64,000 nt of DNA. It comes from Peribolospora baueri. Lineage: Eukaryota > Basidiomycota > Peribolosporomycetes > Peribolosporales > Peribolosporaceae. Positions 38,868-49,380 of the stretch are shown piece by piece; position 1 is the first letter of the stretch, and each line of letters opens with the position of its first letter. Location: the NCBI GenBank assembly GCA_029717555.1, contig JAMDHS010000087.1, positions 20,016 to 84,015 on the forward strand, given 5' to 3'. The position numbers and the translations under genes are program-made. Under the pieces are notes generated by a model that saw only the letters and a list, made by a program, of their open reading frames with translations, searched no databases and had not been told where the DNA came from.

Positions 38868-39569
38868 CTATTCGAACCTAAAGAAGCTGCTGAGGCGCTC
38901 TCTCAACGTCGGCCGCATGTCCTCGCCTCGTCCTGCTCGTTCGATATTGCGCAGGAGCTGTTCGTAGTAGCTGGGCGAGCTCGCCGGCTGGAGGGTAAAC
39001 TCCGAGGGCGGATACTATCCCGGCGGAGGGAGTGAGGGATGGGAGAGCGGCGAGTACGGTGAGCAGGACAGAAGCGGACCGGCGCCCATTGCCTCGTGTC
39101 GCCGTCGCGTCCCGTCGTGCCCCCCCTTTTTTCCTTCCTCTCCGTTCGTCCACACGCGCGACGAGACGAGACGAGATACGAGACGCACCTTTTTGAAAAA
39201 CCCATCGTCTCTGCAAGCCCGCAACCTCTCGAGCCCGTCCTGGGTGCCGACAAACTCCCTCTCGGAGAACGACCTGAGTTCCGCCGCGTCTTCCACCGCC
39301 TTCTGCATCGTCGTCGTCGCAAAGCCCGTCCCCGTCCTCCCTGCAGCGCTGCTCGGTTTTCGTGCCGCGTTTTGATCCCGAGAGGATGCGGCAGGAGGAG
39401 GAGGAGGAGGAGGAGCGGCGAGAAAGCCACTGTCGGCGGCGTTTGCGATCGCGGCGCCAAAGTCGCGCTCCGGCCTCAGCGGGTCGCGAGGCCAGGTGGA
39501 GGCGAGGGAGAGGTAAGCTTGGTAGAGCGCTCGGACGCGCTGGGTAGAGATTGGTTGGGGTGGCGGCAT
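38868..39569 (-). CDS. CBP6/UQCC2-like mitochondrial complex III assembly factor
   Basis: Exons (complement) 39189..39569 and 38868..39014 give 175 residues. The start reads RVRALYQAYLSLASTWPRDP, then RPERDFGAAI, matching the helix-WPxDxxRxxRDFG pattern of UQCC2/Cbp6. A Pro/Ala-rich insert follows. After the intron (GTGCGT donor, GATAG acceptor) the tail reads YPPSEFTLQPASSPSYYEQL, then LRNIERAGRGEDM and RERLSSFFRFE. This resembles the Cbp6 ending, in which a Pro-rich turn is followed by YY and a final helix. Cbp6 with Cbp3 binds the mitoribosome exit tunnel and new cytochrome b. The poly-Pro insert is lineage-specific. Other small LYR-like assembly factors are an alternative. Confidence 0.65.
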
Positions 39570-41663
39570 GGTGATGGTGGGGCGGGGAGGGGAGGGGAAG
39601 AGAGCGCGCGGGAGTCGATGTGTAGGTGTCGAGGTGAGTGAAAAGTGGGTGATGGAGAGCGGTGCCTGTTCTTTTACTACGGAACGCTCGGAAGGAGGTG
39701 CTGCGGCACGCGCATGGAAGCTGACTAAGGAGAACATGTATTCGGCTTGGCGGTAGGGAGCACGCCTTTGTGAATCCGTCCGTCTGTCTGGTCTGTCCGT
39801 CTCCCTGTCCGTTCTTCGCTGCTCATAGCCTGCCGTCCACCCGTCCGGTCTTTCAAAGCATGGTGAGCGACAGCTGCGCGTTGAGCATAGCAGGATCGGG
39901 GAAGGGGCTCGTGCTTGAGGAGCGCCTCGTTGCACGGTGAGACGAGCGGTATGCACCGGTCGTCAAGGTCAAAGACGGGAAATACCACCGGTCCGTGCTT
40001 TTAGTCCATGCGAGGAGGATGAAGGATCTGAGTAAGTTTACATGGCCCGCCCAAACGCCCGTTGAGATCGCGGTCCGGGCGTGCACGATGGACGTCTGCA
40101 TGCGAGGCTTCCGATGTCGGCCAGCATAAGGTAAAGAAAGGATCGAAGGAGCGGAGTAGATGTACTACTGGTATGTTATTAGCGACGGTGTAGGCGGCCG
40201 ACCTTTGGAGCTGCTCCGTGGAGGCGATGGCCCATGCCCGTCGCGATCGCCGGGAAGAGCGGAACGGGCAGGTCGGTACGAGCACATGCGCGTCAGGATG
40301 CAAGCCAGGAGCGGCCCGAGCTCACGCCGTCGGTCGGTCGTCCGCGGACGGAGTTGAATCGATGTTCGATCTTGTCGTTGTTCGCCCATGCCTGTATGGG
40401 CAGAGGAGGCGAGGGGGAGACGACGGCGAGCAGAGGCTTGAGACAACAGACGTGGATCCCATCACGCACACCAGGAGCAGACTGGGTCCGTGGACGTGCG
40501 TGCCAAAGAGAGCGAATACAGCGGCGACTCCGGCGGCGGCGCCGGAGCGAGAACAAGGAGGGCAGGCTTACATAATCGACATCCTGCCGTAAGAAGCGAG
40601 TTGTTGGAGACTTGGATGGGCGTCTAAGACCGACGCGGACGGTTTGTTTATTTCGTCGGTCGTCCGTCGGTTTCAGTTTGTAAATGGAGCGGCTTGGGGC
40701 TGACTGCGGCTAGGCACGCTAGTGGGGGCGGGTGGGGCCGTGGTGGGCTGTTTAGCGCTGGTTGCGCAAGAAGGAGAAGGACGAGGTGCGGATGTGCGAC
40801 GCGAGATTACGGCGGCGGGTAAGCGAGGGTTAAGGAGGGGTTGTAGTGTAGAGAGGCAAAGGCAAGGACGGGTATTAGCGCGCGTCCTTCTTTCATACAC
40901 CACTCGGCTGATCCCTCTACGACGCGACGACGTCTTCTTTTAGCCTCGGACAGTTGACCACCCGTCCTTATTAGCCTTCCTTCCTTCTTTCCTCCCTCGC
41001 CCTCGCCCTCGCCCCCGCTCAGACTCGCCGCTCAGACTCGACTCGGCGTCGGGCGTCTCTGCTTCCTTCTCTACCCTCATTTCTCTTCTCAACCCCTTCT
41101 CTTTCCTTTCTCTCTCTCATACCCCTCTCTCTTTCGCCATACCTCTCCTTCTCCTCCTCCCTTCTCATCTCCTCCTTGCTCCCTATATTATCCTCCACAC
41201 CGTCCCCTCTCACCTCTCCCTCTCACCCCGCACGCCCAGTCCTTCGCCTCGCCCAGCCCTCGCCCGCCTCGGCCTTATCGTCCACCACCGCACGCTCCTT
41301 CCTCTCACCCTTCCTTGGCTACCCAGCCTCCGCCCGCGAGGAAGCCGCGCGCGAGGTGTGAGAGAGCGCGAGCGCGAGAGCGAGAGAGAGGCGCCCGCTC
41401 CTACTACTCCTGTTCCTTCCTGCCTTCGGCGTCCATGCTGCTCTTGCTTGCGCGCGGCCCCCGCTCTTCGCTCAGCATGGACTTCCTCGCCTTGGCTTGA
41501 GTGTGCCCACGCACGGCCCCCTCCTTCCTAAGCCGACCCGGCTCAGAAAAACGCCAGTCATCCGCGCCCGCCCTTCCCGCACGTCGTCGCATATACGCTC
41601 CCTAAATCTTCCTCTTTCTTCCCCTCGCATTCTCTTTCTCTCTCTCCTCTCCTCGTCACCGCC
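39570..41663. other. 2.1-kb divergent intergenic region
   Basis: This lies between the starts of the CBP6-like gene (minus) and the large disordered gene (plus). Open frames here are GC-rich, overlap on both strands and show no motif, so I do not annotate a gene. From about 40970 to 41660 the plus strand is almost entirely pyrimidine-rich (CTTCC, CTCGCC, TCTCTC), consistent with a core promoter and leader of the downstream gene. Confidence 0.5.
40970..41660 (+). promoter_or_regulatory. CT-rich leader upstream of the disordered giant gene
   Basis: A 690-bp plus-strand region dominated by C and T precedes the ATG at 41664. Similar but shorter tracts precede the starts at 1563, 8702 and 49381, so this is a common leader style in this genome. 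The transcription start cannot be placed by eye. Confidence 0.45.
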
Positions 41664-44600
41664 ATGCCGGCCGCGACGACCGCTTCGCCTTCTTCAGCCG
41701 GCGCTGGGGCCGGCGCCTCAGAGATCCACCACTTCCCCACTTTCGAACCACTCCCCAAACCGTCTCGCGCCTCCGCCTTCGAGCGACCCGGCTTGCCCAG
41801 CATCTTCCGGCTCAAAAAGTCCTCCGCAGGCCCCGGCCCCGGTGCCGCTCCCACCTCTTCGTCCGCCAAGGCCCAGCGCCACGGTGCTCGTCACCACCCG
41901 TCGGGCTCAGGCATCGCGTGTGCGCCTCTCACCGCCGGAGGCTCCGGGGCTCCCACCGAATCGGGCGCTCGCCTAGGCAGCGCGAGAGCGACGGACGACG
42001 ACGACGGGGACTGGTACATCCCTTACAACGGCCCCGTCTCCCTTCCTCGTTTATCCGGATGGGGCGTGCCCGGCAGCGCAGAGCCGCAAGACCCGTCGAC
42101 GGCGTCGCGGGTTGCCCGACCTGACGTGCTCGTGGACCGGCCGAGCAAGCTTGCGCACTCCAACGCCGGCTCTCCGTCGACCATCGGCGCCGATCCGTTG
42201 GTTCGCCTTGACGACGCTTCCACCGGCCTCGTCAGGTTGCCTTCCAACGCCAGCACCGGCCCTTCCTCTTCCTCCGCGTCCCACGGCCACAGCCTGCCAG
42301 CGTCTCACCGACTCTCCTACCTCACCTCCTCCTCCACCTCCGCCTCCTCTTCCTCCCACCACCGCGCAACCGCCGCCGGAGCCATCGATGACGTCTCTTC
42401 CCACCTTCACAGCCCCGCAGCCCCCTCTGTGGGCGCCAGCCTGGCCCGCAGCAGGAGCACCTCCTCCCTCCCTCTGACGCCCCCGACGTCAGAGAGCATA
42501 CACGACTCCACTGCGCCGGCAGCCCGCTGGACCCCTGCCAACGTCTCCCTCACCGGCTCGTCTTCGCTCAAACCCGCTACGACCAGCGCGGGCGCCTCGA
42601 CGCCCAATCGAGTCGCGCCGCCGATCGTCGACGACCGTTTTCGCTTCCGTACCCCGGCTTCTTCTGCCGCCGTTAGGAACTGGGCGCTCGCCACAGCTTC
42701 CACCGCTGGCGCCGGAGGAGGGGGAGGAGGAGGAGGAGGAGGCCTGACGTCTGCCTTGGGTTCCGGGCTGTCCGCGACCTCCAATCCTCCCTCCGCTTCG
42801 TCTCTCACCTCGCAGCCTTACTCCTCCGCTGCCTTCGCCTCCCGCTCCGTTGACGCCCTTCACACGACCGCTGGACTTTGGTCTCGCAACCCGCTCCCGT
42901 CTTCAAACCCGTCCCTCTCTGTCGAGTCCCTCTCTACTTCGTCCGACGACCACAAAATCCACAGAACCCCGCATGCTGGAGGAGGACTCGCCGTTCGCCC
43001 CGCGCTCTCCCCCATCCCCAGCAGCGGTGGCGCCAGCGGCTCCGGTGGTAGCTTGCACCGCTCCCGCTCCTTCCTCTCCGACCTCGCCCTCTCTAGTCCT
43101 TCCGCATACACGCACGGTTCCGTCCAGTCGTGGGAAGCGGGCGCCAATGGCGCGTCCACGTCCGGCACACTGCACGCCTTCCCCGCTGTGTCCGCTCTAA
43201 AGGCGCCGAACTCGCAGGCGCAGCTGGAACAACAGCAACAACAAGCCTTTCAGCGCCAGTTCAGGGACCCTTACGGCGGACGGTTCGTTCCCGCGTGGGG
43301 ATCCACCTTCCTTCATCCTTATGCCTCTCAGCCCCCGTCGTCGTACGCCCAAGTCCCCGGAGCGTCTTCTGTCGGCGCGACCGCCACTGACCAAGGTTCG
43401 CTTTCCGCCGTCGTCCCGACGACCGACGGCCACGACGGACCCGCACCGGAAGAGAGCCTTTCTCCTTCTGCTCCCACCACGCATTCCTCCCCCAGAAGCC
43501 CGCACGGTAGCGTGGATATTCAACGTACCGTCACCGGCGCTTTCGACCCTCGCTTCTGGGGCACGTCGCTGGCTCCCGTTGCCAACACGCTAAATGGACA
43601 ATCGAACGCTAACGGCGGTGGAGGGGATAGTGTGGCGTGGCCAGCGGCACCGAACAGCTCTTCGTCGTCTCTTGCACCTCGCATCGTTCCTGCGTCCGCT
43701 CGACCGCGCGGAACGGTTAGCGTGCCTGACCTGCACGAGAGGGCTTCCAGACCCGTAGGCGCTGGCACGTCTCAACTGCCTGACGCAGCCATCGCCTCCT
43801 CCTTCGCCCGTCCCGCTCCACCCACCTCGGGCACACGTCTACCCCACCAGCGCCATAAGAACTCTCAATTCTCAGTCGATTCGGATCTCTTCGAGGCGCA
43901 GACCACATGCGACGCCTTTATGCTCCCCAAGCCAAGGCTGCGGTCTCGCAAAATGTCGGAGAGCGACCTTCACAAGTTGGCACAAGAGGCTTCTGTTTCG
44001 AGGAGGGAGAGGAGGCCATCGCTTATCCGCAGGATTTCCGGCAGGGGTGTCGGAGGTAGTAATGGGTTCAAGATCAGTCCCAGCGAGCCCGATCTCCGCG
44101 CGACGGCGAGGGCGGATCAGCTCGACGAAAGGAGGCCCAGCCGTGGGATGCACATGTCCCCGACCTCGGCTCCCGCTTCGAGGCTCAGCCATCGACGCAA
44201 CGGCGCCGGCTCCGGCAGCAAGGGCTCTTCGCACCTCCCTGCCATCTCCAACCCCAGCCCTATCGAGGGCCTCAGTCACGGTCTTCCGGAGCCGTATCAC
44301 CCTGAACGGCCCGACGCCACCGCGTCTTCTTCCGTCCCTCCTCGACGCCGCGCCGTGAGCGGAGGAGAGGGAGGCCTGCTTTCCCAGCGCATGTCGACGG
44401 CGACCAACACCTTCTTCCACCATCGTCCCGCCCCGCCCCCGCCTATTTCTGTGCCGCCGGCCTCGGCCGCAAGGGTGGCCGGCGTGATCGCCGCGCGGGA
44501 CGACGAACGCAAGCGCGAAGAAGCGGCGCGGAGGCACACCAAGAGACCGAGCCACGTGCTCCGCGACAAGGCGGTCCCCCTGTCGCCGGACAGTGTCGTT

Positions 44601-47600
44601 TACGACGAGTCGTCACCGGACGCCTTCGACGACGTCCCCACGGTTGTCGCCAAGGGCGAGGCGCTCAATATGGAGCGCGAGGCGTGGAGGAGAGAGTTTG
44701 AGAAGAGCTTGGGAGGTGGTCCGTTGGCGAGGAGAAGGAGCAAGAGCAGGGAGAGGGAAAGGAGGCGCAAGGCCGTAGACAGGGAGGATCGCGAAGCCGC
44801 TGCCGTCGCTTGGCCCGCCATTGGCGGGGGCGGGGCCGGCGAGTCAGGCGTGTCGAGCGACGACATGTACTCGTCTCTCAAGCCGGCCACCGGGACCGCC
44901 TATTCCAGTGGGCCCGGGAAGACGGCGCCAGGGGTCTCGCATCCGAGCTCCACCTTGTCCTCCGTCTTCCCTCCATCGCCATCCGAAGGGCCTCAGAGCC
45001 CGTTCGCGACGTCGTGCGAGCCCATCTTCTCCGCCGGCAGGTCTCTCAAGGGCAGGGGCAGGTCCAAGAGTTTGCATGGCAGTCTGAGGGGCGGAAAGGA
45101 GGCAAGGTCGAGGCGCAAGTCGATGGTCTCCCCGCCTCGCGTTCCCGACGAGAACGTCGCCGCCGGGAGGCACAGGCGTTCCGCCTCTTTCGGCGACCGC
45201 GGCGACAGGCCGGATAGAAAGACGCTCGCCGCTTCTTCCACGGCCGCGTCGTCGTCGCCTTGGGGCGCCATCGACGGCGGCCCGCAGGGGCTCACCCGGC
45301 GAAACGGCCGTCGTTTCGACAGCGATCCGTTTTCTACCAAGCCTGCCCTCGTCACCGATGAACCAGTCTACATTGGTCGGCAGCCCGCCAAGAGCCTCGA
45401 CGCGCAGACGGCCAGGAGGGCTGGCCCAGCAGTCCCTTCCCAGCGCGACGTCTCCGAACAGCGGCAATATCGCTTCCCTCCTCCCATCTCGGGGGTGGGC
45501 GCGTCTACAGCGCACGTTCCCTCCGTCTCCGTCACTGCGCCGCTCTCGCCTCGTCCGACGCCGACCGCCGGCACTGTCGTGCCCACCGTCGTACCCCCGC
45601 CGTCGTCGACGGACTTGAGCAACCGAGCGCGCAATTCGTTCGTCGGTCTCGCCATCTCTCCCTCTTCCACCGCTCCCGTCCGGCAGGCGGGACGCAAGCG
45701 CAGCGTCGACTTTGCCGCCCCCCCTCCCAGCCGCTCTCACTCTGGCACGCCCACCGCTCTCGGAGGCGCGAGCGTCCCCGCCGCCGCTGCCGGCGGCGGC
45801 TCGTCTGGGGCTGTTGCCATCGCTAGCCATACCAAGACTGGCAGCGCGGACCTCCGGGCTCAGAAACATCGATTGCCTCCTCATGCTGTGCAACACGCCC
45901 TCGAACCAAGGCCAGAAGAAGCCGCCTCCGCCTCGCAGCAGCAACCGTGGGCGGAGTCCAGGTCTGGCGGCCCGGCGGCGAAGAATGTGACAGATCCTTC
46001 TTCTCATCGGCGCCTGGGCACGCCGCCCGGCAATGAAGCTGCGAAGAGAGAGGAGGCGGCGTGGAGCAAGGCCGGTGCCCAGGGCGTGCTCGCCGCTTTT
46101 CTGAGTTCCCACTCCGGGTCCTCGTCGCCCGACCCCGCCCCGGTCTCGAGAGGCCGGTCGGCGAGGGTCGAACGTCTTCCCGACTCGCTTCCCACGCCCA
46201 TCCCCGCTCGCAGCAGCAGCCTCAGACGCAGTCGGCCCTCCATCATTGCCAACGCCCCTCGCGAGGCCGCTGCCGCCGCCAGCACCATCCACGGACGCGG
46301 AGCGTCGGTTTCGCTCGCGGATGAGCGTGCCGCCACGGCCTATCCCGCTTCTTCCCAAAGACCAGTGAAGAGTTCGAGCTCCAACTCGGTCGCCTCGCCC
46401 ACCGAGCTCATCCGGTCCTTCTCCGAACCCGGCAAGTCGCGACGGCGCGACGGCGGAGGCGCCAGGACGTTCGCAGGCGCCACTAGCTTGCCCGTCCCGC
46501 CTCGGCCTGCGAGAACGTCTCCGAAGACGGGCCCCGGCGGCCCCTCACTGTCCGATTCCACACAACCTTCCCCGCCCTCTACGGCTGCCTCCGTGTCGTC
46601 GTCTTTGTCCGCCGCCCCGGCCCACGTCCCCGCTGATGTGTCGCCGAGCCCGCCATCCGCTGACGGTTCGAGCGTCCCGGCCACGACGGCGCCACAACCT
46701 TTCCAGACGCCCTCTCTCATGCCCAACGAGTTCTCCGCCGCGCAGCTGGCCAACGACTCTTACTTTACTCCTACTTCTCATTCCCGTCCCGCTGGGGATG
46801 GCGGTAAGGCGAGCTTCGGACCGGCTAGGTGGGAGCGCTTCGGTGGGCGACGGCGTTCGCGCACATTGCCAAATGCTAGCTCGCCGCTCTCATCGCTTAG
46901 CAGCGTCTACGACAACAGCAACGGCACTGCGGAAGTGCACGGCTCGCCCGAGGAAGCGTTCCGCCCTCACATCATCAGCACGGCGGATGACGAAGACTTT
47001 GATCACCTCTGGTTCCGGCGGCCCAGTCAGACTGGCGGCTTCAGCTCTACCACCGGCTTGCGCGCCTCCGGTGTCGATGTCTCCTCCACCTTTGCTCGCG
47101 AACACTCGAGACAGTCTGAGCTGCTGTCCGTCGGCAGTATCAGCCGACCACGCAGCTCCACGCTTCCGCCCGACGCTGGCCGTCCGCTCTCCCAGGCGCG
47201 CGCCTCGTCTGTGCTCAACCCGGAGCTGGACGCCACTGCGCAAGAGGGAGGAGAAAAGACCGAGGCGTTGCCCGAGGACCGGTTCAGCAGCGGAAGCAGC
47301 TCGCGTTTCAAAGAGGCCGCGCTCGCTCTGCGTAGAAACTCCGAGACGGTGGAGGAGATTGTCAAACCTTACCTCTCCGCGGGCGACGGCAGCTCGCAAG
47401 TGGATGGGTCCGGACCAGACCAGCGCCGGCGACCGTCGGCGCACGTCATGCAGCGCGCCACGTCCATGGCCGAATCGAGCGAGAGCGGCAGCCGGCCCGA
47501 GTCGACATGGGCGACGTCGAGCTTTGCAGACGAGATCTTCGGCCTGAGCGACGTGCCCCCCCCCCTCTCCCGTTCGGGCTCGCTCGCCGGTGAACAGTCG

Positions 47601-48770
47601 CTGTGGCGCGGTCCGGTCGCTGTCCAACGTCGACCGACGTTGGTCAAGGCGTCCTCGTCTGGCCAGTCGGTTCAAGGGGAGAGGTCCGGCACTCCGGTTC
47701 AGGAAGACGGAGGAAGGAGTTCACAAGAGGGCTCAAGCGGCAGCTTCCTTGACATCGCGCCCGATCGTTCGTCGCTGGTCGTCGGCACGCAGAGGACAGT
47801 GACCAGCCCGGCGGACTCGTTCCTCGACCTCGCGTACCGCCTCGACGACGGCCAGGATTACTGTCACATGCAACGGCGGCTCTCGGCCTTGGAGCGAGAG
47901 TACGGCATGTCGAGTCTTCTTCAACAGCCAAGTCAAAACCAAGAGCAGCAGCAGCAGCATGTGGAGAAGCAAATCGGTGTCCCCGCCGCCGCAAACGAGG
48001 GGCCGGAGCACCTTTCCGACTCGGACAATGAACCTCACAGTCCCTCCTCGAGCTTTCTCAGTCTCGGTCGAGACACTCAATCTCCGTTAGGCATCCGCTC
48101 CACCCAAGGCTCCCGGCAAGCGTTCGTCTCCGGTCATTCCCGCGACTCTTCGCAACGAGACTACGTGGCCGGTCATTCTCGCGATTCATCTTTCGACCAC
48201 GACGAGGTTGCCTCGCTCCACAGTCCGCGGACCATGCGCGGCATCTACGTACCCTCCACTGGCGCCTATTACCGCGAGCGCCAACACCGGCTTCACGAGT
48301 CCGTGCTTACCTTTGGAGGCAGATATGGCGGTGACGGCGGTACGGACGCGGATCCAGAAAGCGATGACGACTTCCGTCCATCGCAGGACACGTTCCGGTC
48401 CAGCGTGCTCACCGTAGGCACCACCTCGACGATCCAACCGCGCATGCATTCCGACCACCCTGACGAGGCACACCCGCACCACTCTCACTCACATCGCCAG
48501 ACCCGCGAGTCCTCTGGCTTGATGAGCTTGTCCGCTTTCCCATCTCCTCCGCAGGACGAGGGCTTTGAAGCCTCATCGCCGCGACCGAGCACGGACAGCA
48601 GTTTGTCACCCCACGAGCTCGCATCTGCCCGTTCCTTGGCGGCCGACTTGCTCGTCGGCGCCTCTCGTCGCGACACCGTCCTGCCGAGCTCTCGTACGGA
48701 AGTGGGTGCGGATGTGAAAAATGAGAGCGCGCCGTCCACCGTCCGCGTCGATGCGCCCGCTTTAGACTAG
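41664..48770 (+). CDS. Very large intronless Ser/Pro-rich disordered protein, function unknown
   Basis: One uninterrupted frame of 2,369 codons starts at an ATG preceded by CACCGCC. Composition is dominated by Ser, Pro, Ala, Arg and Gly, with a Gly run (about 42713-42742) and Gln runs. Basic phosphosite-like clusters recur (RRERRPSLIRRISGR, RRRSKSRERERRRK, RSRRKSMVSPP, RRRSRTLP). One segment, DSVVYDESSPDAFDDVPTVV joined to EALNMEREAWRREFEKSLGGG (about 44595-44718), looks structured and charged. Near the end two close copies of GHSRDSS occur, followed by GIYVPSTGAYYRERQHRLHE. No catalytic or known interaction domain is visible. The many RxxS sites suggest a kinase-regulated scaffold, which is inference. 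The absence of introns over 7.1 kb is unusual beside intron-dense neighbours. Confidence 0.8.
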   Translation: MPAATTASPSSAGAGAGASEIHHFPTFEPLPKPSRASAFERPGLPSIFRLKKSSAGPGPGAAPTSSSAKAQRHGARHHPSGSGIACAPLTAGGSGAPTESGARLGSARATDDDDGDWYIPYNGPVSLPRLSGWGVPGSAEPQDPSTASRVARPDVLVDRPSKLAHSNAGSPSTIGADPLVRLDDASTGLVRLPSNASTGPSSSSASHGHSLPASHRLSYLTSSSTSASSSSHHRATAAGAIDDVSSHLHSPAAPSVGASLARSRSTSSLPLTPPTSESIHDSTAPAARWTPANVSLTGSSSLKPATTSAGASTPNRVAPPIVDDRFRFRTPASSAAVRNWALATASTAGAGGGGGGGGGGLTSALGSGLSATSNPPSASSLTSQPYSSAAFASRSVDALHTTAGLWSRNPLPSSNPSLSVESLSTSSDDHKIHRTPHAGGGLAVRPALSPIPSSGGASGSGGSLHRSRSFLSDLALSSPSAYTHGSVQSWEAGANGASTSGTLHAFPAVSALKAPNSQAQLEQQQQQAFQRQFRDPYGGRFVPAWGSTFLHPYASQPPSSYAQVPGASSVGATATDQGSLSAVVPTTDGHDGPAPEESLSPSAPTTHSSPRSPHGSVDIQRTVTGAFDPRFWGTSLAPVANTLNGQSNANGGGGDSVAWPAAPNSSSSSLAPRIVPASARPRGTVSVPDLHERASRPVGAGTSQLPDAAIASSFARPAPPTSGTRLPHQRHKNSQFSVDSDLFEAQTTCDAFMLPKPRLRSRKMSESDLHKLAQEASVSRRERRPSLIRRISGRGVGGSNGFKISPSEPDLRATARADQLDERRPSRGMHMSPTSAPASRLSHRRNGAGSGSKGSSHLPAISNPSPIEGLSHGLPEPYHPERPDATASSSVPPRRRAVSGGEGGLLSQRMSTATNTFFHHRPAPPPPISVPPASAARVAGVIAARDDERKREEAARRHTKRPSHVLRDKAVPLSPDSVVYDESSPDAFDDVPTVVAKGEALNMEREAWRREFEKSLGGGPLARRRSKSRERERRRKAVDREDREAAAVAWPAIGGGGAGESGVSSDDMYSSLKPATGTAYSSGPGKTAPGVSHPSSTLSSVFPPSPSEGPQSPFATSCEPIFSAGRSLKGRGRSKSLHGSLRGGKEARSRRKSMVSPPRVPDENVAAGRHRRSASFGDRGDRPDRKTLAASSTAASSSPWGAIDGGPQGLTRRNGRRFDSDPFSTKPALVTDEPVYIGRQPAKSLDAQTARRAGPAVPSQRDVSEQRQYRFPPPISGVGASTAHVPSVSVTAPLSPRPTPTAGTVVPTVVPPPSSTDLSNRARNSFVGLAISPSSTAPVRQAGRKRSVDFAAPPPSRSHSGTPTALGGASVPAAAAGGGSSGAVAIASHTKTGSADLRAQKHRLPPHAVQHALEPRPEEAASASQQQPWAESRSGGPAAKNVTDPSSHRRLGTPPGNEAAKREEAAWSKAGAQGVLAAFLSSHSGSSSPDPAPVSRGRSARVERLPDSLPTPIPARSSSLRRSRPSIIANAPREAAAAASTIHGRGASVSLADERAATAYPASSQRPVKSSSSNSVASPTELIRSFSEPGKSRRRDGGGARTFAGATSLPVPPRPARTSPKTGPGGPSLSDSTQPSPPSTAASVSSSLSAAPAHVPADVSPSPPSADGSSVPATTAPQPFQTPSLMPNEFSAAQLANDSYFTPTSHSRPAGDGGKASFGPARWERFGGRRRSRTLPNASSPLSSLSSVYDNSNGTAEVHGSPEEAFRPHIISTADDEDFDHLWFRRPSQTGGFSSTTGLRASGVDVSSTFAREHSRQSELLSVGSISRPRSSTLPPDAGRPLSQARASSVLNPELDATAQEGGEKTEALPEDRFSSGSSSRFKEAALALRRNSETVEEIVKPYLSAGDGSSQVDGSGPDQRRRPSAHVMQRATSMAESSESGSRPESTWATSSFADEIFGLSDVPPPLSRSGSLAGEQSLWRGPVAVQRRPTLVKASSSGQSVQGERSGTPVQEDGGRSSQEGSSGSFLDIAPDRSSLVVGTQRTVTSPADSFLDLAYRLDDGQDYCHMQRRLSALEREYGMSSLLQQPSQNQEQQQQHVEKQIGVPAAANEGPEHLSDSDNEPHSPSSSFLSLGRDTQSPLGIRSTQGSRQAFVSGHSRDSSQRDYVAGHSRDSSFDHDEVASLHSPRTMRGIYVPSTGAYYRERQHRLHESVLTFGGRYGGDGGTDADPESDDDFRPSQDTFRSSVLTVGTTSTIQPRMHSDHPDEAHPHHSHSHRQTRESSGLMSLSAFPSPPQDEGFEASSPRPSTDSSLSPHELASARSLAADLLVGASRRDTVLPSSRTEVGADVKNESAPSTVRVDAPALD

Positions 48771-49380
48771 TGGTACCTCCGCCGCCTGCCTTGAGTTGGG
48801 CCCTGTCAACTCGACTGGGCCCTTCCATGCTTTTTTCTGCCCTGCTCCATCTGAAGCTTCCATTCACTCGGTTTGCAACACCGTCGTCATTGTTCGAACG
48901 ACATCGTGCTCTTGTAAATCTCTGATTCGTTTCGCTTCTTCTTTGCTTTGTCCCACGTTTGGGGCCCCGCCGTTTCTGCCCTTTGCTCTTTGATTCGCGT
49001 CGACGCTTAGCCGCGCTTCCTTGCGCCTTCTACCCCTTTCTCCCCAAGTTACCCTCGCTTCGCGCATCTGTTTCGCACACGAGACGGTTTCGAGTTTACA
49101 GAACGCGCACCCACACCACCCACGCTCCTTGTATTCGCACTTCGATTCTTTCTCTTCTTTTCTCTCCTCTTCTCTCCTCTCTCTCTGGCTCTTTCTTCGT
49201 CTCTCATTCTCTCTCGCTCTCGCTCTCTCTTCCCGTCGCTCTTCCCCTCGCTCTGTCTCGTTTTCCGTTCCTACCTTCCAGCCACCCTTACTTTCGATTT
49301 ACTTGTTGTAGTCGCCCACCGTTGTCTTCGTCAGTTCGATAAGAATTTACGGCGGTTTCTTGCTGGGTTGTTTGATCAAG
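48771..49380. other. Intergenic region and CT-rich leader
   Basis: 610 bp between two plus-strand genes. From about 48990 to 49330 it is pyrimidine-rich, with CT and CTCTCG microsatellite character near 49150-49260. No gene is supported. Confidence 0.5.

Noticed and set aside
39725-40592. Overlapping frames in the 2.1-kb divergent region
   Set aside because: Several overlapping frames on both strands with no splice-consistent conserved protein.
44844-46358. Minus-strand frame of 504 codons opposite the giant disordered gene
   Set aside because: Arg/Gly-rich without domains and explained by sense-strand codon bias.
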